64,000 nt of DNA from Diplonema papillatum (Eukaryota; Euglenozoa; Diplonemea; Diplonemida; Diplonemidae). Shown here one piece after another: positions 1 to 10,500 of this stretch. Positions within the stretch are counted from its first letter, which is position 1, and each line of letters begins with the position of its first letter. Position numbers and translations under genes: made by a program. The notes under the pieces were generated by a model that did not search any database, was not told the DNA's origin, and saw only the letters and a program-made list of their open reading frames with translations. The DNA lies in the NCBI GenBank assembly GCA_030068145.1, contig JAPJBO010000001.1, positions 248,001 through 312,000 on the forward strand, given 5' to 3'.

Positions 1-855
1 GACGCCGAAGCCGAAGACCCCGAAAAACCGTGGACTCTCAGCCCCGAGCAGGTGCGTATCTCGCTGCTGTTCTCCGTTCGAAACCACAGCGTAGCCACCA
101 GCCGGCCCGCAGACAACCCGCCGAGCATCATCGATCAGCTGCTGAGCCACTACCCAAGCGTCGCGGCGCTGGGGGACAGTTTGTACCTTTCCAGGTTCGT
201 GCCGTGGGTGGACATCTCGCAGGACGAGGTCTTCCACTACGAAGGCAGCGAAACCGAGCCTCCGTGCGCCGAAAAAGTGACGTGGCTCGTCAGCCGCGCG
301 GTCCGCCCCGCGTCGGAATCCCAGCGCAGCGTCCTGCTCGCTGGCCAGTCCGGCGTCGTGCCCCCGCCCTTCGGCAACGCGCGCCCGGTGCAGCCGGTGG
401 CCGGCCGGAGGGTATCTGTACTCCGCCTGTCGCGGCCGCTGCGCGGCACCGTCTTCCCCGAGCTCGCGCTGGCTTCCGAGCCGAACGTGCCCGTCGAATC
501 CGGCGCCGCTGGCGAAGGGGCGTTCGTCGCCGCCCGGGTCCCGTCTCCAGGCGAGGCGCGCAACGCGGTCCTGCGGGAGGCCGTCATCGGGCTGGGCGTG
601 GTGCTCGTGTTCATGGTCGTCGGGTTCTTGACCCTAAATGCCCTGCGCCAGCGGCTCATCCCCGCTGCCATCGTCCCTTCGTGGCTGGGCGGAGCCGAGG
701 ACCTCCCCCGGGAGCAGTGGTGGACAACGCACAAAGAAACCTTCGGGACCATGTCTCCCTGCGCCTCGGCTTCTGGCGATCTCGAAGAAGAAGACGAGGA
801 AGAGTACGAAGAAGCAGAGGAAGACGACGAGACCGAGATGACGCTGAAAGGATGA
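1..855 (+). CDS. Alpha-carbonic anhydrase, membrane-anchored, C-terminal part (5' end outside window)
   Basis: The reading frame is open from base 1 to a TGA at 853-855 (284 residues visible). The motif YEGSETEPPC followed by EKVTWLV (from about residue 80) matches the conserved C-terminal block of alpha-carbonic anhydrases (Y-x-GS-x-T-x-PPC-x-E-x-V-x-W-x-V). The threonine at the Thr199 position is kept; the next position, usually Thr, is Glu. The zinc-binding histidines would lie upstream of the window. After the catalytic domain comes one hydrophobic segment, VIGLGVVLVFMVVGFLTL (about residues 195-212), a basic stop-transfer (RQR), then a cytosolic tail with a Glu/Asp run. The expected role is reversible CO2 hydration at the cell surface or in an endomembrane lumen. 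The last third is duplicated downstream. The family call is firm; activity cannot be judged from this fragment. Confidence 0.85.
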   Translation, partial: DAEAEDPEKPWTLSPEQVRISLLFSVRNHSVATSRPADNPPSIIDQLLSHYPSVAALGDSLYLSRFVPWVDISQDEVFHYEGSETEPPCAEKVTWLVSRAVRPASESQRSVLLAGQSGVVPPPFGNARPVQPVAGRRVSVLRLSRPLRGTVFPELALASEPNVPVESGAAGEGAFVAARVPSPGEARNAVLREAVIGLGVVLVFMVVGFLTLNALRQRLIPAAIVPSWLGGAEDLPREQWWTTHKETFGTMSPCASASGDLEEEDEEEYEEAEEDDETEMTLKG

Positions 856-982
856 CGTTCAGACATTTTAGTGAGGAAGGACAGTCCGAGAAGAACGCCT
901 GGCGACAGGAAGCGAATAATGTTGCACGAGCTTACGACGCAGTTAGCGGTTGATGGAATGCGGTACTACTAGTCTTCTCGAC

Positions 983-1443
983 GTGCCGGAGACGGGGCGT
1001 TCGTCGCCGCTTGCAACGCGGTCCTGCGGGAGGCCATCGTGGTGCTCGTGTTCATGGTCGTCGAGTTCTTGATCCCAAATGCCCTGCGCCAGCGGCTCAT
1101 CCCCGCTGCCATCGTCCCTTCGTGGCTGGGCGGAGCCGAGGACCTCCCCCGGGAGCAGTGGTGGACAACCCACAACGAAACCTGCGGGACCATGTCTCCT
1201 TGCGGCTCGACTTCCGGCGACCTCGACGAAGAAGACGAGGAAGAGTACGAGGAAGCAGAGGAAGACACGGAGGACGACGAGACCGAGATGGCGCTGAAAG
1301 GGTGACGTTCAAACATTCAGCGAGGAAGGACAAACGCCCTGCCCGACACCCAAAAGAAGCGCAGCATGTTGCGCAAGCTAACGACGCAGCTAGCGGTCGT
1401 GAGAAGTCTCTTAAAATGGGGCAGCACCAGTCTTCTCGACGTG
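983..1443 (+). pseudogene. Tandem copy of the carbonic anhydrase last coding segment and 3' flank
   Basis: Bases 985-1305 repeat bases 528-855 with two in-frame-looking deletions and a few substitutions. The frame stays open through the transmembrane segment and acidic tail to a stop at 1303-1305. The following 3' flank (1306-1443) repeats 856-982, and both flanks end in the shared string cttctcgacgtgcc. So a unit of about 460 bp was duplicated head to tail. No catalytic domain precedes the copy, so alone it is a pseudo-exon. It could serve as an alternative last exon if a splice site reached it. Confidence 0.8.
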
Positions 1444-2614
1444 CCACCTTCCACCAGTCGCTCAGCTTGAGACCTAATCGCCCGCAGAGTCTGAACCAGT
1501 GTTCGGCGTCATCTCAACGCCGTATCGAGTACCTGCAGGTAGCGATCCTGTGAGCTCCACGTGTTTGTTCAAGCTGTGCACGTATGTGTTGTGTGTACAG
1601 AAAGAACGTGGCCGGCCGGCAATTCGCGCAGGTTGATGGGGGCCGCCCCAGACAGGGCCGAAAAAATGCAAAAATAATAGCGAGCCGGTCAAGGCGAATG
1701 AAAGCCGCGTAATGAGCTCTCCGGCAGGAATCGTTGAGTCGCACTTCTTGACAGTCAGCTCGACGGGAACGCAAGCAAGGTTCTGGTTACGAATCAGCCA
1801 CCAGCATATGACTTCTGCAAGACAGGTTATGTGCAGCCAACGACACCCCCACCCGAGCAACAAGCATTTATAGACACTCATCTCCGCGCTGATGGTGGTC
1901 CGCCTTGTGTGTTCGTGGTTTAAAGGAACGACGAAACACGGCGCAAGTAGGACCAGTGCGGCGTTGAACACTCGTTCGTTCCAAACATGTTCTTGCAACA
2001 CCCCCGGCCCCGCACCTGTCCGCGGTCAGCGTTGCGCAGTTTCCACTGCGCAACTTCCTGATGTCGCGTTTCTGCTTCATTCGTTTGCTCTCTCTTCGTT
2101 GGAGTGGTGTACCAGCTTGGGCGGTTTCTGGCTATAAAGCCAGTTCCTTATTGGTAGCAAGTGTTTGTCATTGTTGAACGTGACGACACCGCATATCGTG
2201 TTGTAACCAGCTTACCACGAGCAAGTTGTAGCATAGAGCCTGGGTGCTCCGTACGAGCTCGCGTTCGAAGAGTGGAACCGCGGAGCAGCAGGTGTCATTC
2301 GACACGACACGCTGGTGCATGCGGAGCGCATTTTTAGTATTCCAACGCAGCAGCGGTACTAACGTTAGATACACTACAACCAGATTCCCTACCAGATGCC
2401 TCCACCTGATACCTAACCCACAGCCACCAAATACCCAACCCGATGCCCCACAGCCAGATACCTCTACCAGACATACCCATAGATAGATAGATTACCCAAA
2501 CCATACACAGGACACAGCAGTGAGCCTTTGTTTCGAGCACGCACATTACCCCCTTTTCAAATTCCCCAACCAAGTAGGAAAACGAGCAGAGTGGAAGGGT
2601 CACGAGAGGACAAC
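1444..2614. other. No gene recognised; contains a dispersed repeat near 1884-2001
   Basis: I see no family-like reading frame. Bases about 1884-2001 are a diverged copy of 61362-61480 (shared strings include gtccgcctt, taaagga, aaacacggcgca and gttcttgcaa). Short ACCTGATACC/ATACCCA-type simple sequence lies near 2385-2500. Confidence 0.5.
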
Positions 2615-3193
2615 ATGGGGTACCGCTCGTTGGACATGCCCGAGGCGGGGCGCAAGAGAGGGCGAGAGGATTACGCCGGCGCGTACGCGAGACCGCCACC
2701 GAGACATTACGCCCCGCAGCATACTGAATGGTGCAACGGGATGTGCGGAGGAGCGTGCCTTGACGTCAGGAGCGGGTCGTATCCAGCGGCACCGCAGCCA
2801 ATGTACGGAGGTTACGCGGCGTTGCCTGCCAGCTACCCGCCGCCTATGGCCGGCGGATACGGTGGTGGTTACGGTGGTGGTTACGGTGGTGGTTACGGTG
2901 GTGGTTACGGTGGTGGTTACGGCGATCAGTACTATGGTGGAAAAGGTGGCGGTAAGGGCGGCGGTAAGGGTGGCGGTGGCGTTGGCGTTGGCGGTAATAT
3001 GGGGGGTCGGCATGAACAGTTGGTCTTGCACGTCAAGACGCTGCAGCGGACATCTCTCGGGTTCAAGGATTTGTGGGCCGAGTACTGCCTGGAGCACGGG
3101 CAGGGCGCAAACGACCCGAACCGGCACTCAGTGGACTACTTGGAACGGGCCGTGCAAAGCCTCGGTTGCCCGCTTGACACCCCGGCTCCTCGG
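2615..3193 (+). CDS. Glycine/tyrosine-rich small protein, first exon (paralogue of the gene at 3995)
   Basis: I start at the ATG at 2615 (MGYRSLDMPEAG); an in-frame ATG at 2528 is possible but adds a tail absent from the paralogue. The N-terminus is basic. A (GGYG)n tract encoded by a ggtggttac minisatellite (about 2865-2925) is followed by a Gly/Lys run. The last 55-60 residues form a predicted helical domain with the pattern V-K-x-x-QR ... W-x-x-(Y/F)C ... DP. This domain aligns with the 3995 gene and is the only conserved part. The exon probably ends at 3193 before gtgtgt, because translation then runs straight into a dispersed repeat; the closing exon was not found. The tract suggests RNA binding or low-complexity assembly, but this is inference. 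Confidence 0.6.
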
Positions 3194-3207
3194 GTGTGTG
3201 CGTTTTT

Positions 3208-3411
3208 CTTTTTGTATCAGCACCTGCTTTGTAGGAAATACTTGAGGAGGCTGCCAGCTGCAAAATATCAAAGGAGGTAAATGTTCTGTAGCCCACACGA
3301 AACACAGGTGAACCTGGGTTCAGTGGCGGGCGTCAGCGTTCAACAAAAAAGACCCACTTTGTTGTTTCTCCCCTCTAGCCTCCTTCGAAGTACGCACAAG
3401 GCAGCCCCTCG
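3208..3411 (-). repeat. Dispersed repeat core, copy 1
   Basis: About 200 bp running from the gcacctgctttgtagg end to the cagcccctcgag end. Related copies lie near 14091, 35958, 46108, 59920 and 61886. I call the strand on which it reads CTCGAGGGGCTGCC first the sense strand, so this copy is antisense to the neighbouring genes. It starts about 15 bp after a presumed splice donor. On the + strand it contains a pyrimidine tract ending in ctctag, resembling a 3' splice site. Confidence 0.85.
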
Positions 3412-3509
3412 AGTTGTTCAAACATGCACTGCTGACTAGTTACTGCTGCTGTCTGTGTGTCTACTACTACTGTATCAAGTTCGAACTACTGCTACTGCTG
3501 CTTCTACCC

Positions 3510-3800
3510 GCGCGCAGTCTCGTCACAGGACAGGTGGATAGCGTCACCTCCCCGACGCGAGCTGATTGCCGGATGGATGCGGGCAACTGCACCTTTGTAC
3601 CACCAACACCCTCTGGATGCTTCCAGGTTACGCGCAATCGGGGGTTTGAAACATGATGTGTTTATAAGCGATTATTGTGGTTTAGAGGTTCGGTGTTTTA
3701 TTATCAAAAGCCCGCCCCCACGCGGCGTTGACTGTGGCTGGTCTTTGTAAGGGCTGCCTTGATGCTACTTTGATCAAACTCACACTAAGTTGAAAGGTAC
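3510..3800 (+). repeat. Dispersed repeat shared inverted with 57005-57320
   Basis: This stretch, including gcgagctgattgccggatgg, cgcaatcgggggtttgaaac and gttgactgtggctggtcttt, is the reverse complement of sequence just upstream of the PPIL2 gene. It is non-coding here. Confidence 0.75.
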
Positions 3801-3994
3801 AACTACTGCTCATCCGACCGGATGCTATTTCGGCTTGACAACAGCAGATGCCTTGCGACTTCGAGTGCAAGCAGTGCTCCTTGGCGAGTTGATCTAACAA
3901 TTTGGTCCAACAATTTGGTCAACAAATTGGTCCAACCATAGTTGGTGCACCCACCAATTAGCCACCCCTACAAAGCACAAACTCACGCCGCCAG

Positions 3995-4243
3995 ATGGAC
4001 CGCCAGCCGTACATGGAGCGCAAGAAGCCCCGCACGGAGATGAGTGCCGACACCGACGCATCCCCCGAAAAGCTAGAGCTCGTGCAGAGGATCAAGTCTT
4101 TCCAGCGCGGCGGCGCCCACAACAAAGCAGCCTGGGGCGACTTCTGTCAGTTGCACACCGACGGCACCAGGGACCCGTTGAAGCTCAGCATCGAAGTGCT
4201 GTGCGACGCCTGCGACACGCTGCACATTCCGGAAGACATTTAA
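3995..4243 (+). CDS. Small hypothetical protein (82 aa), paralogue of the 2615 gene
   Basis: The ATG at 3995 follows a ccgccag acceptor-like string. The product is 82 residues: a short basic N-terminus (ERKKPRTEM), then the helical domain shared with the upstream gene (LVQRIKSFQRGG ... WGDFCQLH ... RDPLKLSIEVL), and a short acidic end. It lacks the Gly-Tyr tract, so the shared domain must be the functional core. The domain recalls a short QR...W..YC...G.RDP motif I associate with predicted proteins of dinoflagellates, but I could not check this. Function unknown. The two genes are a tandem pair in the same orientation. Confidence 0.6.
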   Translation: MDRQPYMERKKPRTEMSADTDASPEKLELVQRIKSFQRGGAHNKAAWGDFCQLHTDGTRDPLKLSIEVLCDACDTLHIPEDI

Positions 4244-5075
4244 ACCCGGCAAGGAGCGAAACCGGTGAACTCCAGCCTCGGAGGCGAAAAAGGAACGGCG
4301 GGTGAAACAAAAAGAAAAGCAAAACAAAAAGGACGGGCCAAAAAAAGGATGGATTGCAGCTCGCAATTCGAACCCGAGACAGGAGACCCCGAAGAAAAAG
4401 TCTTGAAAGACGGCAAGGCAGCAAACGCCAACCCCGGTTGTTCGGCTACACGCAAGATATTACGCGGAGGAAACAGCGGGGGGTGGCGTTCCGCAGTGTG
4501 GATCACCACGTACTTGTACCTTGCCACACCGAAAAGGCGTGCTTTGTGCACGCTTTTGTCCAACTCCGGACTTGCTTCTGGATTTGAGCTCACCGCGGAT
4601 GCAAGCCAGCGCACCGACCATCTGTGGCACTGGCGAATTCATTCGTGGTGCCAGCTTCCCTCCAACGACCGACGCGGCAAGCACGGCTTGCCTGTTCACT
4701 ACTCGTTTGCTAACGATGCTCCTTTCTTCTTGCACGCGTTGTGTGTTTCAGTTTCTCGGAGTGGATGCGTCGACTGCGATCGCCAACTGAACAGAAAAAT
4801 CAGCCAAACGGCAACTCTGACAAATTTGAAGGCGTCGTATGGAGTACCAGGCAGTGGTACTGTAGTGTCTGAGTCGTGTAGGTGCATGGCCTTTCCTGGT
4901 TGGGGTGGGAGGGAATTAGCCGAGATAAATCTGTTAGCGAACGGGATCCGACCCTTACATAAGAGGGTGTGCCGTTGTAGGAAGTGCCTACCGGCATTGG
5001 CAGCGTGTCCGCGAGTCTGTGCTAGATGGTACAGACAAGCGAAGGAATGTCTAAAGTAATCCTTGCCCTGAAGGC
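4244..5075. other. No supported gene
   Basis: A long open frame exists (about 4265-5059), but its composition shifts repeatedly, it has no recognisable domain, and overlapping frames on both strands are equally open. I treat it as non-coding. Confidence 0.4.
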
Positions 5076-5079
5076 GTGA

Positions 5080-5480
5080 TTTTTCGCATGTCCCCCCTCC
5101 AGACTACCAACAGGGTATCGACCTTTTCGGCAACCATTTTTGACAGCTCGCAAAAGCCAGATTCCTCACTACGTCGGTACCCTCTTTCCATGCACCCAGA
5201 GCCTTCCCCTTTCTACGTTTTTAGCTCGTATACCCTGCTATCCTTTCTACGCTCCAGACCCGAACCCCCCCTTTCCTACGTTCAAGCCTTAGGCTGGGCG
5301 CATTTCTACGTTTGATACCCCTAACCCTGCCCACCCCCATTCTACGTTCCCGAGCCGAAACCCTGCTCCCCTTCCTACGTTTTCAAACCCAGCCCCATTT
5401 CTACGTTCGAACACATACCCGCGGCCCCTTCCTGCGTTTCAGCTTCCCCAACCCTGCCCCTTTTTTACGATCCAAACCTG
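5080..5480 (+). repeat. Degenerate minisatellite, core CC-TTTCTACGTT
   Basis: Variants of ttctacgtt (also tcctacgtt, tcctgcgtt) recur at irregular 25-40 bp spacing, separated by C-rich spacers. No coding potential is evident. Confidence 0.6.
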
Positions 5481-5489
5481 GCAAACCCG

Positions 5490-5800
5490 ACTGGTCGTGC
5501 CCTGGCCCTGCTAGTGCGAGTTAGAATCCGCAGACCCCGGCTAGATATGTCCTTGACCCGATCAATCAAACCCGACATCCCTGGCCCTGTTTGTACGAGT
5601 TAGAACCCGCAGCTCGACTAGAGATGCAATCACCGGCAAGATACGTTCTGGATCGACAAACCGACCTGCAAGTAGTCGAGTTGGCACCCGCAGCTACAAC
5701 TATCTAGAATCCGGAACCCGACCCTGCAGCCCGAAAGTAGCAATGTCACCTGGCCCTATCGTGCGAGTTAGACTTCGATTCCGCACACAGAGTGATGCCT
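5490..5800 (+). repeat. Degenerate repeat with core ctggccct..gtgcgagttagaa
   Basis: Three to four diverged copies of ctggccct followed by gcgagttaga and ccgcag occur near 5500, 5580 and 5752. Copies carry indels, so this is an old array. Confidence 0.5.
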
Positions 5801-6677
5801 CCGGCCGTTTAGACTGGCAGCCCGACTAGCACCGCCACTGTTGCCAGCGCTGCCGCAGCATTTACCGTCATGCCCGTAGCCGTCTCGGCATCATCGACGC
5901 TGAGAGCCCCGGATTCCCGTGCACGTTGCCCGCGGCCTTCGTAACCGAACGATCTGACCCGGCAACTGTATAGTGAAGTAGATCAATCGCCGCCGGCTCA
6001 GTCTGGCACCGCGAGAGCCTGGTCCTTCGACGTTTGAACCATCGGAGGATCGTTGGGTCATTCCCGAGTTGAAACCCCTGAGCTTTCTTCTTCGTGACCC
6101 GAATCTGCACGCACAAAGGATCTCAACCAACGAGCTTTCCGCCATAGTTTGTGCCCACGGCCGGACGACCACCGGCTTCCGTCCTGCATCCCGTTTCGGA
6201 TACAGAGCGATTCTGTGCACCTCTTTGCAATATAGTGGACGTCACCCGCCTGCCCGGGGTGCCATCAGCCCCTGTTTTGGGGCTCCCCAATCAACCACCC
6301 TGTTTTGTTCTCCAGGTTGTAGTTGGTTCTTTGTTTTTCAAATCCAGCTTGAGCCACTTGCGCAGTCTAGGACAAAGCGGCTTGAATTCGGTTCTACCCA
6401 CATCCGCCCGCTGAATGTACGAGTCTGAAGAACAACGCAGCACTCCGGAGGATCCGTCAGTGACGGGCCATTTTGTTTTGGTCCGACTGGGCCCCTCTGT
6501 GCGGTGGAGCGTGACTGGCAGTCCCGGCCAACTCTTGCCGGCCTGACCAGCCGTAACCGGTGGCTAGTCAACGACCAGTCATCTTCGCAGACCAGAAATG
6601 ACTGCATGACCGTGGCTGGCAGGGGTTCAAATGCCTCGCCTGGCAGCTGCATTCAAAACACGCCAGTCTCCACCCCA
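5801..6677. other. No gene or clear repeat recognised
   Basis: Overlapping short frames occur on both strands, but none has recognisable domains or a convincing start and stop context. Confidence 0.4.
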
Positions 6678-6972
6678 TCGAAGCTGCTGCACAACGGGCT
6701 GTTGATCACCATACCGAGTTGTGAGCTCCTCAGGATTTCAAAATGTTCAGACTTTTTCTGTTGCAACTCGCGGCCGAAACTTGATGGCACTTGATTCTGT
6801 TTCAGGCGCCACCACCACCACCTCCTCACCGCGTCTGCAGTTCGTGTTTAAGTTCAGAAAGGTACACTTTGAGCACCTGCCCATTTGTCGCAAGAAAGAG
6901 CACACACTTTGAAATCCTGAGGAGCTCACAACTCGGTATGGTGATCAACAGCCCGTTGTGCAGCAGCTTCGA
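6678..6972. mobile_element. Short inverted-repeat element (MITE-like), 65-bp arms
   Basis: Bases 6678-6742 are a near-perfect reverse complement of 6908-6972 (arm begins tcgaagctgctgcacaac). The 165 bp between the arms hold a (cac)n-rich segment. There is no coding capacity. The structure fits a MITE or foldback element; no target-site duplication could be assigned because another inverted repeat abuts. Confidence 0.75.
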
Positions 6973-7411
6973 GGGTCACGGGAAGGCTACGACGAATGTA
7001 GTACTTTCAGTGGGCGAATGCGGGTAACACCGCATCCACCATAGGAAGGGGGGGTAAGAGTGTGTTCTCTTTCTTGCGACAAAGTTTTCAGACTTTTTCT
7101 GTTTCAACTCGCGGCCGAACCTTGATGGCACTTGATTCTGTTTTAGGCGCCACCACCACCACCTCCTCACCGCGTCTGCAGTTCGTGTTTAAGTTCAGAA
7201 AGGTACACTGTGAGCACCAGCTCCTTTGTCGCAAGAAAGAGAACACACTCTTACCTCCCCCTTCTTATGGTGGATGCGGTGTTACCCGCATTCACCCACT
7301 GAAAGTACTATATTCGTCATAGCACTCCCGTGCCCCTCGAAGCTGCTGCACCGCGGGGCCTTGACTCTCCATATTGAGGGTGACCAGCTGTGAGCTCAAA
7401 ATGTTGACACG
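6958..7411. mobile_element. Second, overlapping inverted-repeat element with a related core
   Basis: Bases about 6958-7087 are inverted at about 7222-7352 (arms include gtactttcagtggg and cgggtaacaccgcatccacc). The spacer and adjoining arm (about 7086-7247) directly repeat 6747-6900 of the first element. Bases 7337-7411 are a diverged third copy of the first element's left arm. The whole looks like nested or recombined copies of one family. Confidence 0.7.
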
Positions 7412-7573
7412 TGCACAGCTCTCCTAGAGATGAAGGTCTCAAAGAAATCTATGAACGCAAGTGTCGCCGCATCCAGCCACCGCGCCTGCGTCCTCGTCAA
7501 AAAAGGAAAACCCCTCGAAGAAGGAAAGAGAAACCGACCCGTCCCCTCCTCCTCCCCCTTTCTCGCGGCAACC

Positions 7574-10500
7574 ATGCCGACGTTTCACGAGATGGTGGAG
7601 GTGGTGTACGCCGCGTTCGCCCAGCGGAAGGACTCGCCCGACTGCCCCGACGTGGTGCAGCGGTTCCGGGACCTCGGCGTCGACTTCACGACGAAGACCG
7701 TCGAGCACATCTTTGACGAAAGCGACAGCAACAAGGACGGCCGGCTCTCGCTGCGCGAGTTCACGCTGCTGGGCGACAAGTACCCGAAGATGCTCGACTG
7801 CTTGTACCACCGGGTCACCGACAAGAAGAAGCTCGACTACAAGCAGGACTCAGTCCTCGCAGCGAAGGACGAAATGGAGCGGCTGGAGCAGGTGAAGAGG
7901 GACATCGAACGAAGCATCGACGAGGCGAACCAGAAGCTGTACGAAAGTGAACGGGAGGCGGAGGAAGAGGAGAAGCGGCTCCGCGAGGAGAAGGAGAAGG
8001 AGGCGAGCATGCGCGCGCAGGTAGACGCAGAGAAGGGCGGGGAAGAGCTGTCGTCGAAGGACGTCGATGGCATCCACGACGCAGTCGGGAAGGCGGCCCG
8101 CGGCGTCTGCGACGAGAAGAAGGAGCACTTCTGCGCGACGCTGTCGGAGGACGAAGTGGTAGCCTTCGGCAAGCGGCTTGCGAAGGAGTGGCGCCGGAAG
8201 GACGGTGATCTGGTCGACGAGCTCTGCGCCAACCTCGTCGCGCCGCCCAGCGCGCCGTCGAAGCTCTCCGTCATCGCCGAGGCGGCTCGGTTCCTCGCGG
8301 ACACGAAGGGCGGGAAATACCCGCAGTCCAACCGGCTCGAGCTGCTCGTGATGGCCCTGTACACCATGGCCGGGCCAGACATCGACGCGCTGATGGGTTT
8401 CGACCACGTGCCGACGTACGACGAGAAGAACAAGGGGCCGTGGGACCAGTACAACCGCAGCCATTCTAAGAGCCGGAACTCGGCCATTTTCTCGGCGGTG
8501 AACTGGGCCATGCGGACGGCCGCCGACCCGAAGAAAGAAGGGTCGAAGGAGCACGAGGAGGCGTGGACGGTGTGCAGGAAGTGGATCAAGTACATCGGGC
8601 TGCTCGTGGCCATTTGCGTCGGAGAGGACCCGAACGACACCAAGTCGAGCTCGTCCAGTTCGTCGGCGGATACTCCGGTGGTGGCCCGCGGGATTGCTGG
8701 GCTGCCGCCGGACATCTTCGAGGCGCACAAGCGCATGAAGGAAAAAGACATCGTCTCGTGGCCGGCTCCGTCGTCCTGCGCGTTTGACCGCAGCGTGAGC
8801 GAGGCGTACATCAAGGGCGAAGCCGCGAACGCGAACAAATCCGGCGGCGGGTCGGTCCTCTTCCTCGTCTCCGAGGCGCGGTGGGGCATCTCGCTGCAGA
8901 ACATCAGCAAATACCCGAAGGAAGCCGAAATGCTCATCCCGCCGTTCTCGAAGTTCAAGATCAAGTTCAAGCAAGTCGACTCCTCGATGGGCGACGCCGT
9001 CGTGCTCAAAATGAAGTGCAAAGGCCACAACGCACCGGACGACTGGTGCCAAGACGTGTACAACACCTCGCAGTCGTCGTCGAAAAAGCTCGAGCAAGCC
9101 GTCGTATGCCTACTACCGGCATTTCCTTATATCAGTCATTCTCCTGGCGACCGTTCAAAAATGACCATCCTATTGCAGCGCATACAGTCACCAAAGGTGT
9201 CACTATATCGACCCTGATGCTATGAAGGTGTCCCTGGTCTCTCTGTTCCCGGGGTTTTAGAAAAAGATGACGACCCCCCTTGGACAAGTTCGGTCCGATA
9301 TAATTATACTTAGATTATACTGGGGGCGCGTGTGATACGTGCCTGTTGCTCCCGAGAAGACACGGAATGGAAAGATCGGTCACGAAATCGTCAAAATACC
9401 ACCTCGGATCACACAAAAGGTTGACCCCCATGGCCCTCCTGCTGCACCCCACTTCACCAGGCAAATTACCATCACCCTATGAACGCACTTCAGAACTGTA
9501 CTGAGCCCACAGGGTGCTAGGCCCTCGTGGTGCCCCTTGTGGTATAGTACGGTGCCACAGGGGAAAGCTGTTGCAGCCCATACACCCACCATCCCCGCCT
9601 CTAATTTGGTCAATCAAAGATGGTTTTAATCCGGAGCATGCCTGGGAACTCTGTTCCCGGGGTGCTACAGGAAAACTGGCGACCCCCTCGATAGCAAAAC
9701 ACGAGAATGCGTTTTTCGCAAAACCTAATTTTGGGCTTAAGCCCGTCAATATCGAGCTTCGGAGCCCACCGAGGGTCGGAATGCAAAGATCGGATTCAAA
9801 ACAGTTCAAAAACGCCCTCGGACCAAAGAAAATGACGAGGGGTTGACCTCCAGATGGTTTCTTCCATATTCGAACGGTCGCCAGGAGAATGACTGATATA
9901 TTGTTGCCAATCGTCGAAAAAGCGACGGTACCTTTTTGTGTAATGAAGTGCTCCAGCTTTTCGCATGTTATGCTAATATCACGTCTCAGGTCGGAAACGC
10001 CGAAGCCGAATTCAAAGGCAAGCAGGCGGAGTATGACAAGGAGAAGAACAAGGAGCGTGCAGCCCAGGCGGAGGCGATGAAGTGCGAACGAGAAGAAGAA
10101 AAGGCGAAGTCACGAGTGTCCATGGCAGAGAACGAAGCCGGCAAGGCCGAGAAAAGGCTGGATGAACTGGAACGCTTGCTCGAGGTATGCGGCTTTTCAT
10201 CTTCTCCAAACTTAGACACAAATAGAGCTCAAAGCATCTGCAGAATAACACGAGAAGCCTCTAGGCAAAATCACGTTTCACAAGTCTTCCTAACATCACT
10301 CCCTGCAATTCACTATGCGCTGGCCCGAGGGGCTCTCTCTCCATCAGTATGGTAAACGCCTGGAACACGGGACGATACTACGGGAAGAGATGGAGCTCGA
10401 GTGGACGCGGCCTTCTCGTCCACAAATAAGACATGCGTACCAATACGATGCACCCCTTTCGACGACCCCTAAAGTTTTTTTAAAACCTCGATTCCTCAAG

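Noticed and set aside
4340-4440. Possible minus-strand tRNA because of the ggttcgaa-like string
   Set aside because: T-arm spacing is wrong and no D-arm or anticodon arm could be folded around it.
4265-5059. 264-codon open frame
   Set aside because: No domain, patchy composition, and competing frames of similar length on both strands; no evidence that it is a gene.
7837-9097. Two minus-strand frames of over 400 codons
   Set aside because: Shadows of exon 1 of gene A, whose + strand frame carries the EF-hand and transferase motifs.
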